Assembly: GCA_013151115.1 (NCBI GenBank)
Contig: JAADIW010000148.1
Location: 1-6,179 of the forward strand
Source: Caldisericota bacterium
Lineage (GTDB): Bacteria; Bipolaricaulota; Bipolaricaulia; Bipolaricaulales; Bipolaricaulaceae
Length of the DNA stretch: 6,179 nt
Reading direction: 5' to 3'
Every line of letters starts with the position of its first letter. The stretch's first letter is position 1. The notes below the pieces were generated by a model. It worked only from the letters and a program-made list of their open reading frames with translations. It ran no database searches and had not been told where the DNA came from. Below, in pieces: positions 1 to 5,741 of the stretch. The translations under genes were made by a program, and so were the position numbers.

Positions 1-508
1 GTTGCGGGAGGAGGTGGGCCTCATCGTCTCGATCTACAACGAGGCGTGGGCCGCCAATTGGGGCTTCCTCCCCCTGACCGAGGCCGAGGCGGACGCGATG
101 GCGAAGAGCCTGCGGGCCATCGTGGACCCCGAGCTCGTGCGCTTCGCTTACGTGCGGGGGGAACCGGCAGCGGTGATCGGCCTCATCCCCGACCCGAACG
201 TCGCGTTTCGGCCCCGGTGGCGTTGGCCCCTGGACACCGACATCGTGCGGGCCGCGCGCCTCCTCCTCGCCCGGCGCCGTATCCGGAAGCTCCGGTTGAT
301 GTTCTTCGGGGTGCGCCCCGGTTTCCGGCGGATAGGCGTTGACGCCGTGCTCTACCACGAGGCGCTCCACATCGCCTGGGCACGGGGGTACCGCGAATGC
401 GAGGCCTCGATGATCCTGGAGGAGAACGATCTCATCATCAGGGCCGCCGAGGCCATGGGGGGACGCCGCTACAAGACGTGGCGGATCTACGAGATGCCGA
501 TCGCGTGA
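1..508 (+). CDS. GNAT-type N-acyltransferase, C-terminal part (5' end outside window)
   Basis: The reading frame is open to the left edge, so this is the C-terminal ~168 residues. A TTG at position 2 is probably internal, because the family it resembles (stand-alone GNAT-like proteins, often about 370 residues) has a long N-terminal part that is missing here. The segment NEAWAANWGFLPLTEAEAD near the start is a pattern I associate with that family. A second block, GVRPGFRRIGVDAVLYHEA, matches the acyl-CoA phosphate-binding region of GNAT folds (R-x-x-G-x-type loop followed by a helix). It is followed by a GY...E.S.ILEEN stretch and a terminal YKTWRIYEMP. The likely role is transfer of an acyl group from CoA in the cytoplasm; the substrate cannot be told. 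The HAD phosphatase gene starts 35 nt downstream, or overlaps the stop if its earlier ATG is used, so the two are probably co-transcribed. Family confidence is fair; function is only general. Confidence 0.72.
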   Translation, partial: LREEVGLIVSIYNEAWAANWGFLPLTEAEADAMAKSLRAIVDPELVRFAYVRGEPAAVIGLIPDPNVAFRPRWRWPLDTDIVRAARLLLARRRIRKLRLMFFGVRPGFRRIGVDAVLYHEALHIAWARGYRECEASMILEENDLIIRAAEAMGGRRYKTWRIYEMPIA

Positions 509-531
509 TGCCCGGGGAACGGCGGGGAAAC

Positions 532-538
532 GGAGAGG
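532..538 (+). promoter_or_regulatory. Ribosome binding site of the HAD hydrolase gene
   Basis: GGAGAGG lies 5 nt before ATG 544. It supports this start over the in-frame ATG at 508, which has no comparable purine-rich box at the right distance. Confidence 0.6.
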
Positions 539-543
539 GTGAG

Positions 544-1152
544 ATGGCGATAAAGGTCGTCCTCTTCGACATGGACGGGACGATCTGGGATGCGCCCTTG
601 GATTGGGGCGAGGCGCGCCGTCGGATCGGGGTGCCAGACGATGGGCGTCCCATCGCCCACCATTTGGCCCTCCTGCCGCCGGGCGAGCGGGCGGAGAAGG
701 AGGCGCTCCTCCGCCGTTTCGAGGAGGAAGGGGTCAGACGGGGCAGGCCCATCCCCGGGGCGGCGGAGCTCCTCGAGTTCCTGAGGCGACGCGGGATCAA
801 GTGCGTCCTCGTGACCAACAATTCCCGCGAGAGCGCCGAGGCGGTGCTGCAGGCGACGGGCCTCTCCTTCGACGCCGTCTTCACCCGTGAGGACGGCGCC
901 CTCAAGCCCGAGCCGGAGGCCCTCCTGCGCCCGCTCGAGCGGGCGGGGGCCAAGCCCGAGGAGGCCGTGCTCGTGGGGGATTCACACCACGACCTCGTCG
1001 CCGCCCTGCGGGCCGACGTGCGCGAGGTGATCCTCGTCTCCCCCACCGACCGGGCCCGTTCCTTCTTCCCCCCGGGGGCCCGCTTCCACGAGGTGAGGGA
1101 CCTCTTCGAGGCGCGGACGGTCCTGGAGGGGATCCTCGGGTCGGCCCAGTGA
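544..1152 (+). CDS. HAD-superfamily hydrolase (phosphoglycolate phosphatase-like)
   Basis: This 202-residue protein carries all four HAD motifs: motif I DMDGT with nucleophile D9 and general acid/base D11, motif II at T91 (VLVTNNS), motif III at K121 (LKPEP), and motif IV GDSHHD with D146 and D150. The stretch between about residues 15 and 80 is a small, helical, charged C1-type cap, as in subfamily I phosphatases. It is expected to be a cytoplasmic Mg2+-dependent phosphatase acting on a small phosphorylated metabolite such as a phosphoglycolate or sugar phosphate; the substrate is not predictable. ATG 544 was chosen because GGAGAGG lies 5 nt upstream and the Rossmann core begins at once (MAIKVVLFDMDGT). 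An in-frame ATG at 508 overlaps the preceding stop (TGATG) and would add 12 Gly/Arg/Glu-rich residues, so it is less likely. The gene is probably in one operon with the upstream acyltransferase gene. Confidence 0.9.
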   Translation: MAIKVVLFDMDGTIWDAPLDWGEARRRIGVPDDGRPIAHHLALLPPGERAEKEALLRRFEEEGVRRGRPIPGAAELLEFLRRRGIKCVLVTNNSRESAEAVLQATGLSFDAVFTREDGALKPEPEALLRPLERAGAKPEEAVLVGDSHHDLVAALRADVREVILVSPTDRARSFFPPGARFHEVRDLFEARTVLEGILGSAQ

Positions 1153-1169
1153 TGGCGCGGGATCACGGT

Positions 1170-1199
1170 TTGCCCTTTACGTGGGCGATGGGTTACCTT
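1170..1199 (+). promoter_or_regulatory. Possible promoter giving a near-leaderless mRNA
   Basis: TTGCCC (1170-1175, four of six matches to TTGACA) is followed after 18 nt by TACCTT (1194-1199), which fits the loose TANNNT -10 form. The box ends 9 nt before ATG 1209, and no good Shine-Dalgarno sequence lies in front of that ATG. Transcription from here would start within a few bases of the start codon. The -10 match is weak (three of six to TATAAT), so this is only a candidate. Confidence 0.3.
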
Positions 1200-1208
1200 T
1201 GAAGCACT

Positions 1209-1673
1209 ATGTGGAGATGGTTGGCAATCGGTCTCCTGTTCATCGGGTTCACGGCCGCCGCGGCCGAGGTGGACCTCCTCTTCTTCCACATCGCGGGCTG
1301 TTCCCAATGCGCACCCATGAAGGCCTTCCTCGAGGATCTCGCGGAAAGGTACCCCGAGGTCAACGTGATCTCCTACGAGGTGGGCCTCTCGCCCCGGAAC
1401 TGGCGGCTCATGGTGCGCCTCGCCGACGCCTACGGCCTCGGGGACGTGGAGGTCCCGGTGGTGTTCGTGGGGGACCTCGGGGTCGCGGGCCCGGGACGGG
1501 CTAACGAGCTCCTCATCGAGGAGGAGGTGCAGCGGTGCATCGCCGCCGGGGGGTGTGCCTCTCCCCTGGAGCGCCTCGGACGGGGCAGGTGGGTCCCGGC
1601 TCTGAACCCCCTGGAGACGGTGGCGGTGATCCTCTTCGCCGCTTGGGTCCTCTACCTGTTGACGGGGAAGTGA
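1209..1673 (+). CDS. Exported thioredoxin-fold protein with CxxC and C-terminal membrane helix
   Basis: The protein has 154 residues. Residues 1-19 form a signal peptide or signal anchor ending TAAAA. A thioredoxin/glutaredoxin-like domain follows: strand DLLFFHIAG, active-site C31-S-Q-C34, then a helix, and a cis-Pro loop at EVPVVFVGD (P83). A second Cys pair, C110 and C116, lies in a short helix after the domain. Residues ~136-152 (LETVAVILFAAWVLYLL) look like one membrane segment, leaving only TGK after it. The expected role is thiol-disulfide exchange outside the cytoplasmic membrane. Similar domains often precede a multi-pass CcdA/DsbD-like electron-transfer domain in anaerobes; here the protein stops after one helix. 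It lies 56 bp after the phosphatase gene and 13 nt before the ferritin-like gene, so it is probably co-expressed with the latter. Partner and substrate are unknown. Confidence 0.8.
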   Translation: MWRWLAIGLLFIGFTAAAAEVDLLFFHIAGCSQCAPMKAFLEDLAERYPEVNVISYEVGLSPRNWRLMVRLADAYGLGDVEVPVVFVGDLGVAGPGRANELLIEEEVQRCIAAGGCASPLERLGRGRWVPALNPLETVAVILFAAWVLYLLTGK

Positions 1674-1675
1674 GG

Positions 1676-1682
1676 AAGGAGG
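1676..1682 (+). promoter_or_regulatory. Strong ribosome binding site deciding a GTG start
   Basis: AAGGAGG is a perfect Shine-Dalgarno core. It begins just after the thioredoxin-fold gene's stop codon and ends 4 nt before GTG 1687, fixing that GTG as the start of the ferritin-like gene. Confidence 0.7.
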
Positions 1683-1686
1683 GAAG

Positions 1687-1968
1687 GTGCTTGCGAAGAA
1701 TCCGGTGGACCTTTCCACGTTGGACCCGGCCGCGCGGGATCGCGAGATCCTGCGCCTCGGTCTCATCGCGGAACTGGACGCCATCAGCCTTTACGAGCAA
1801 TTGGCCGCGGCCACCGATGATGAGGCCATCAAGAAGGTGCTGCTCGACATCGCCCGGGAGGAGAAGACCCACGTGGGGGAGTTCCTGGAGTTGCTCCTGC
1901 GCCGCGATGCCGAGCAGGTGAAGGAGCTCGCCGAGGGGAAGGAGGAGGTGGAGGAGCTCGGGGGCTGA
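1687..1968 (+). CDS. Encapsulated-ferritin-type (EncFtn) ferritin-like protein
   Basis: This complete 93-residue protein closely resembles, from memory, the ferritin-like segment of the Pyrococcus encapsulin protein and stand-alone EncFtn proteins: I/LAELDAI.LYEQ in helix 1 and L.DIAREEKTHVGEF in helix 2. By alignment with the Rhodospirillum rubrum protein, the ferroxidase ligands are E29, E59 and H62 (E-x-x-H), with Y36 matching its nearby Tyr. EncFtn chains are half-ferritins: two helices per chain, with the di-iron site formed between chains. The role would be oxidation of Fe2+, normally inside an encapsulin nanocompartment. The C-terminus is Glu-rich and ends LGG, with no obvious encapsulin-targeting peptide, and no encapsulin gene is in the window. 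The protein has no Cys. GTG 1687 is set by AAGGAGG 4 nt upstream. The family call is firm; storage inside a shell is inference. A rubrerythrin-like reading is less likely because the domain is too short and lacks a rubredoxin part. Confidence 0.87.
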   Translation: MLAKNPVDLSTLDPAARDREILRLGLIAELDAISLYEQLAAATDDEAIKKVLLDIAREEKTHVGEFLELLLRRDAEQVKELAEGKEEVEELGG

Positions 1969-2004
1969 AGGGACTCCGCCGCTTTTCTCCCCAGGGACAG
2001 GGGA

Positions 2005-2010
2005 TAGAAT
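2005..2010 (+). promoter_or_regulatory. -10-like box (TAGAAT) upstream of the secreted-protein operon
   Basis: TAGAAT differs from TATAAT at one base. A T-rich stretch at 1983-1988 (TTTTCT, three of six matches to TTGACA) lies 16 nt upstream and could serve as a weak -35. Transcription from here would give a 5' leader of about 75 nt before GTG 2093. Confidence 0.4.
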
Positions 2011-2055
2011 CTTATCGCCTATCGGACAGTTCGGGACGAAGCGGTGGGATGTTTC

Positions 2056-2083
2056 CCCCGTTTCTTCCCCGCGAGGAAAGGGG
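2056..2083 (+). promoter_or_regulatory. Hairpin overlapping the ribosome binding site of the beta-propeller gene
   Basis: CCCC (2056-2059) plus TTTC (2061-2064) can pair with GAAA (2076-2079) plus GGGG (2080-2083), with one bulged G and an 11-nt loop. The right arm is the purine-rich stretch that serves as Shine-Dalgarno for GTG 2093, so folding would reduce ribosome access. The pairing is visible; any regulatory use is inference. Confidence 0.35.
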
Positions 2084-2092
2084 TGGTTTGAA

Positions 2093-2878
2093 GTGCGGAT
2101 CCTTTTGTGCCTCGTGTTTCTCTCGGTGGGATTCCTGGGGCTCGGGACAGAGAAGAAGGTCCTTCCCTCACCGATACCGTTCACGCCGATCTCTTCCTTC
2201 CTCTACTTCGCGGTGGCCTCGGAGAATCCCGGCTCGGTCTACCAGGTTGACCTGCGCACCGGCGACGTGTCCACGCTATACACGCGACCCCACGGCCACC
2301 TCTACAGCTTCGCCTTCCACCCCGGGATCCCGGAGAAGCTCTACTATGTGAGCGCCAACGATACGAAGATCTTCCGGGTTCTCTGGCTCCGCGATCACTG
2401 GTCCGAGGAAGAGGTGATTTACCAGCACACCACCTATGTGAAGGACATCGCGTTCGGGCCCGAACCCGTCACCGGAACCCCAGCTCCTGGCGGGCCCCCA
2501 TTGCGACTCTTCTTCAGCGAGGCCACCGGCGCCGGCGGCAAGATCTATTACCTCGACGGCCGGAACCGCCCCGTGCTCTACTACGAGGTCCGGATGCCAT
2601 GGGCGGGGGATTTCGCCTTCGACGAGAACGGGGTCTTGTACCTGAGCTCCGGTAACCGGGCCCCGGCCAAGCTTTACAAGGTGGAGGGAGGTACCGTCTA
2701 CACCCTCTACCGGCATCCGGAGCCCATAAAGGGCTTCGTGGTCCGTGGGGGGAAGGTCTACTTCGCCAACTGGAGGGGTTCAGTTTACGTCCTGGACCTC
2801 GCTAGCGGGGAAGTGGAAGAGCTGTTTACGAATCCCCGACGGTTCCGGTGGCTTTCGGACGTGAACTTCCGGGACTGA
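2093..2878 (+). CDS. Exported small beta-propeller protein
   Basis: The protein has 261 residues. Residues 1-18 are a signal peptide (MRILLCLVFLSVGFLGLG), followed by a Pro-rich linker to about residue 35. The rest is repeated propeller blades with the pattern F.FHP/DENG - LYY/LYL - K.Y.VD/V - LY. Blades lie roughly at 36-65, 70-110, 115-163, 170-206 and 211-245. The last residues (WLSDVNFRD) look like the opening strand of a further blade and could pair with blade 1 to close the ring. Such folds bind ligands or proteins, as in TolB-, NHL- or SMP-30-like proteins. I see no catalytic metal site, so a binding role at the cell surface is more likely than enzymatic activity. GTG 2093 has a G-rich box (AGGAAAGGGGTGG) about 6 nt upstream. 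The stop overlaps the protease start (TGATG), so the two are translationally coupled. No specific family is recognised. Confidence 0.78.
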   Translation: MRILLCLVFLSVGFLGLGTEKKVLPSPIPFTPISSFLYFAVASENPGSVYQVDLRTGDVSTLYTRPHGHLYSFAFHPGIPEKLYYVSANDTKIFRVLWLRDHWSEEEVIYQHTTYVKDIAFGPEPVTGTPAPGGPPLRLFFSEATGAGGKIYYLDGRNRPVLYYEVRMPWAGDFAFDENGVLYLSSGNRAPAKLYKVEGGTVYTLYRHPEPIKGFVVRGGKVYFANWRGSVYVLDLASGEVEELFTNPRRFRWLSDVNFRD

Positions 2879-4146
2879 TGGGGCGCGGCATGGGCGGACG
2901 TTTGAAGGCGGCGTTGCTTTTGGGGATCTTGGGCTCGGTCTTCCTCTCCTTCGCTGCCGGTGGTGTCTCGAGGTTGGCGTGCGCGTTCCTGTTGGGGGAG
3001 ATCGAAACGTCCGGAAGGGTCATCACCCCCCGGGGCACCCAGGAAACCGTGCTCGAGGGGAGCATCGTGTTGGAATTCCCCGGGAAAGCCGGCCCCCTCC
3101 TTTCCCAGCTCAACCTCATCGTCCCCAGGGGCGTCCGCACGCCCAAAGGCCCCTCGGGAGTGATAGGCCTTTCCCTTTTGGATTCCCCTGTGATCGTACA
3201 GTACGACGAGAAGACCGGGGAGGTCTACGCGGAGTTCAAGGTCGAACTCCATTACCCCCTCATCGACCGGGTGAAGGGATTCAGGGAGGTCCAGGGCAAA
3301 GGGTGTCTTCAGGTGTTCTCCTACACCGAGGTCATGGAAGGGTTGTTGAAGGGGAGGATCCGCGGGGACCTCCGTCGGGGGAGGGAGGTTTCCCTGGAGG
3401 GCACGCTTTCTTTCTCCCTTTCCCGCTCGGTCCTCGGACAGGTGAAGGCCATCGAGGTACCCCTCAGGGCGCTGGCGCTCCTCTGCGGGGCGCAGTGGGT
3501 CGATATCCTCAAGATCCAGCCCGTTTTCATCCGCGATGGCGGAAGGACCACCGGGTGGAGCTTCTCCACCCTCATGGACGGCGCCCGGGAGCTCTGGGGC
3601 CGTTGCGGGGGCGTGCGCTGTATCGCCTTCGAGGTCCTTCCGCCCCGTTACGTGACCGACTCCGATTACTGGGTCATAGACGATTGGGATGAGGGGTACG
3701 CGCTCATGGACGAGGTAGAAGTTCCGGATGCGGTGGAGGTGTTCGTTGTAGGCGAATTCTCCAAAGAGCTTACCTTCGGAATCGGGATGAGGGGAACAGG
3801 AGGCGGTTGGTGCTCAAGCAGCGGCACCGCTTCCGCAAAGGTTATCACCAGCGACCTCCAGCTGGATGTCCCTTGCGATTGGTGCTCACCTTGTGGTGAT
3901 GTGAATTACTATCACCTCGCCCACGAGCTCGGCCACGCCCTGGGCCTGTGCCACCCCACCGGCGATTGCCCCGGTTGGCGCCCCAGGGGAAGCGACGATT
4001 CCGTGATGGAACCCAGCGGCTTCTGCTCCGACAACCCCGATGTCCAAAGCGCCCACAATTGTCGTGAGGCCACCAATCCCCTCCTGCGCGCCCTGAAGTA
4101 TATCGGCAAACATGCCTGCACCGGATCCCCGGACATACGCGATTGA
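2878..4146 (+). CDS. Exported matrixin-type zinc metalloprotease, Cys-rich
   Basis: The protein has 422 residues. Residues 1-27 are a signal peptide (basic MGRGMGGRLK, then a hydrophobic core ending SFAAGG). Residues ~36-240 are a strand-rich domain I do not recognise. The catalytic domain spans ~245-422: edge strand AVEVFVVGEF, zinc site H349-E350-L-G-H353-A-L-G-L-C-H359 (HExxHxxGxxH, E350 catalytic), and a Met-turn at M377 (SVMEPSG). This places it in the metzincin clan, nearest matrixins (M10). It should cleave proteins or peptides outside the cytoplasmic membrane. Eleven Cys lie in the C-terminal part (243, 248, 312, 333, 336, 339, 358, 364, 383, 395, 414), suggesting disulfides. No matrixin cysteine-switch motif is seen in the N-terminal domain. 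ATG 2878 shares a base with the preceding stop; GTG 2848 would place charged residues before the signal, and ATG 2890 is also possible. The Cys after RLA is not a good lipobox. Confidence 0.88.
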   Translation: MGRGMGGRLKAALLLGILGSVFLSFAAGGVSRLACAFLLGEIETSGRVITPRGTQETVLEGSIVLEFPGKAGPLLSQLNLIVPRGVRTPKGPSGVIGLSLLDSPVIVQYDEKTGEVYAEFKVELHYPLIDRVKGFREVQGKGCLQVFSYTEVMEGLLKGRIRGDLRRGREVSLEGTLSFSLSRSVLGQVKAIEVPLRALALLCGAQWVDILKIQPVFIRDGGRTTGWSFSTLMDGARELWGRCGGVRCIAFEVLPPRYVTDSDYWVIDDWDEGYALMDEVEVPDAVEVFVVGEFSKELTFGIGMRGTGGGWCSSSGTASAKVITSDLQLDVPCDWCSPCGDVNYYHLAHELGHALGLCHPTGDCPGWRPRGSDDSVMEPSGFCSDNPDVQSAHNCREATNPLLRALKYIGKHACTGSPDIRD

Positions 4147-4148
4147 GG

Positions 4149-5741
4149 ATGGGAGCACGGATAACGTGTGGCCTGTTGGGGGTGATCCTCGCCGGATTTG
4201 CGCTCCTCGCCGGGCCGGGGCTCCGACAGACGCTCACCTTCTCGTCGGAGGGTTTCTCCTCCCTCGAGCTCGTGCTCTTCTGGACCGGGGAGCCGGCATC
4301 GGTCTCCCTGAGAGGCCGGTGGGAGGACACCGGGCTCACGTACGGCGGAATAGGGGGCTCCCTGCGATTCGAGGGCCTCGGCCTTCTCGCGGAACTCGGG
4401 GTGGAGGCCGCGGGCAGCTGGGAGACCTCCCTGGGGGGCGAGCTTTCCCTCCCTCCCCTTTCCCTGGTGGGAACCGTCTCCTTCGGGATCGGCGGTCTCG
4501 CGGGTTGGAGCCTGGGCGCTCTCCTGGCGTGGGATCCCCTTTCGTTGCGGGCCACGGTGACGTGGGAGGGACGCCTCCGCGGCGATCTCGCCGCGTACCT
4601 CGTCCTCGAGCCGCTTTACCTGGAGGCCAGCGTGTCCTTCTCCCGGGAGGGGATCCAGCGGGTCAGAGGGGGGACGGAGATCGCGGGGGACCTCGGCACC
4701 GTGGGATTAAAGGCGAGCTTTCGTCCCCTCACCCGGGAATTGCTCCTGTCCACCGAGTTCGATCTCCGTAGCGAACATCTGTCCCTCGGTTTCGCGGCGG
4801 TCTGGGAACCCTTTCCGGGGAGGGGTGTCGGCCCAGCGGCCGTCCCCCCCGGAGGATCCCCTGCCGGGGGCATCCTCCGCTACCTGCGCGAGCTCCGTCT
4901 CGAGGCCACCGTCGGCGCCCCCGCGGGGGAGGCGGCCGAGGCGCCGTGGGAACGGCCCCTGGCGCTCATCTCAGCCCCCGGGAGGTCGACCTTCACGGTG
5001 GGGGAGGAGATCCGCTTCAGCGCCCGGGGCTCGCGCTCGCGGGCCGGTCCCGCGATGGAATTCCTCTGGGACTTCGGCGATGGGGGTCGGGCGCGGGGGA
5101 TCGATGTCCGGCACCGCTATGCGGCCCCCGGCGTCTACCGGGTGGCGCTCACCGTCCGCGATGTGGGCGGGAATTCGGCCGTGGCGGAGCGGGTGTTGTG
5201 GATCGTCCCCCCGGGGCTCTCGGCGGATTTCGCGTGGGAGCCAGAGGAACCCACGGTCCTGGACGAGGTGCGCTTCATCGACCTCTCCCGCGGGGATATC
5301 GTCTCCTGGCGCTGGGATTTCGGCGACGGGACCTCCTCCACGGAACGTAACCCCGTCCATCGTTACGCCGCCAAGGGCGAATTTCCGGTCACCCTCACCG
5401 TGACCGATCGCTACGGGAACACGGCGGCCGTTACGAAGACGGTCGCGGTGGTGAATATCCCCCCGGTGTCGGATCCGGGCGGTCCCTACAGGGGACTGGT
5501 ACTCCAGGAGATCGTCTTCGACGGCACCGGCTCTTACGATCCCGACGGGCGGATCGTGCGGTATCTCTGGGACTTCGGCGACGGGTCCACGGCGGAGGGG
5601 GAATCGGTGGCCCACGCTTACCCCGAGCCGGGCACTTATACCGTGTGTCTCACGGCGGTGGACGACGATGGGGCGCGGGCCACCTCCTGCACCACGGCGG
5701 AGGTCATGTATTACCCCGTGCCCGGGGGAGGTGTGCGGTGA
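4149..5741 (+). CDS. Exported strand-rich protein with three C-terminal PKD domains
   Basis: The protein has 530 residues. Residues 1-24 are a signal peptide (ITCGLLGVILAGFALLAGPG). Residues ~28-224 are a run of short strands with alternating polar and non-polar residues joined by Gly turns, barrel-like or beta-helix-like in look. A Gly/Pro linker (~224-266) follows, broken by an LRYLRELRLEATV segment. Three PKD (Ig-like) domains come next, at about 270-354, 358-436 and 440-520, each with the signature WDFGDG (307, 389, 474) and a later Y...G.Y/F.V.LTV/A strand. PKD domains usually bind proteins or glycans, or act as spacers, in surface proteins. The third has Cys 500 and 514, a possible disulfide. 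The start is either ATG 4149 or TTG 4143, whose codon overlaps the protease stop; neither has a well-spaced ribosome binding site, so coupling to the protease gene is likely. The stop overlaps the next GTG (GTGA). The N-terminal half matches no family I know. Confidence 0.83.
   Translation: MGARITCGLLGVILAGFALLAGPGLRQTLTFSSEGFSSLELVLFWTGEPASVSLRGRWEDTGLTYGGIGGSLRFEGLGLLAELGVEAAGSWETSLGGELSLPPLSLVGTVSFGIGGLAGWSLGALLAWDPLSLRATVTWEGRLRGDLAAYLVLEPLYLEASVSFSREGIQRVRGGTEIAGDLGTVGLKASFRPLTRELLLSTEFDLRSEHLSLGFAAVWEPFPGRGVGPAAVPPGGSPAGGILRYLRELRLEATVGAPAGEAAEAPWERPLALISAPGRSTFTVGEEIRFSARGSRSRAGPAMEFLWDFGDGGRARGIDVRHRYAAPGVYRVALTVRDVGGNSAVAERVLWIVPPGLSADFAWEPEEPTVLDEVRFIDLSRGDIVSWRWDFGDGTSSTERNPVHRYAAKGEFPVTLTVTDRYGNTAAVTKTVAVVNIPPVSDPGGPYRGLVLQEIVFDGTGSYDPDGRIVRYLWDFGDGSTAEGESVAHAYPEPGTYTVCLTAVDDDGARATSCTTAEVMYYPVPGGGVR
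4956..5708 (+). repeat. Three tandem PKD-domain coding repeats
   Basis: The three units are centred on codons for WDFGDG at 5067, 5313 and 5568, spaced 246 and 255 bp. The DNA around the first and third signatures (CTCTGGGACTTCGGCGA, from about 5064 and 5565) is almost identical, while the flanks have diverged. This fits old duplication under protein-level constraint. Confidence 0.75.
5726..5732 (+). promoter_or_regulatory. Ribosome binding site inside the PKD gene's 3' end
   Basis: GGGAGGT lies 5 nt before GTG 5738, inside the last codons of the PKD gene. Together with the GTGA overlap it identifies the start of the final, truncated gene. Confidence 0.65.

Larger units (their letters stand above)
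1969..2092 (+). other. Intergenic region between the redox/iron pair and the secreted-protein operon
   Basis: This is the longest gap in the window (124 bp). It holds a small hairpin (TCCCC 1988-1992 with GGGGA 2000-2004) with no T-run after it, a TAGAAT box, and a second hairpin just before the next start. No small ORF with a credible ribosome binding site stands out. It is the natural place for the promoter of the downstream four-gene run. Confidence 0.6.

Noticed and set aside
438..1784. Long open frame of 448 codons on the minus strand
   Set aside because: It lies opposite the HAD, thioredoxin-fold and ferritin-like genes, all of which have clear motifs. Its translation is low-complexity Arg/Ser/Pro-rich, as expected of an antisense shadow in GC-rich DNA.
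1988..2010. Hairpin TCCCC/GGGGA as a rho-independent terminator for the ferritin-like gene
   Set aside because: The stem is only 5 bp and is followed by TAGAATCTTATC rather than a T-run.
1966..2010. Read-through or frameshift fusion of the ferritin-like gene to an encapsulin
   Set aside because: The frame after the stop reaches another stop (TAG) within about 14 codons, and no encapsulin-like sequence is seen in any frame downstream.
2965..2985. Lipoprotein signal (Cys 35, RLAC) in the metalloprotease
   Set aside because: The residues before Cys are R-L-A, so the -3 position is Arg instead of Leu, and the hydrophobic core ends well before it. An ordinary signal peptide fits better.
3845..4555. 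Minus-strand open frame of 236 codons
   Set aside because: It covers the zinc site of the protease and the start of the PKD gene on the other strand, with an Arg/Pro/Gly-rich translation and no motif.
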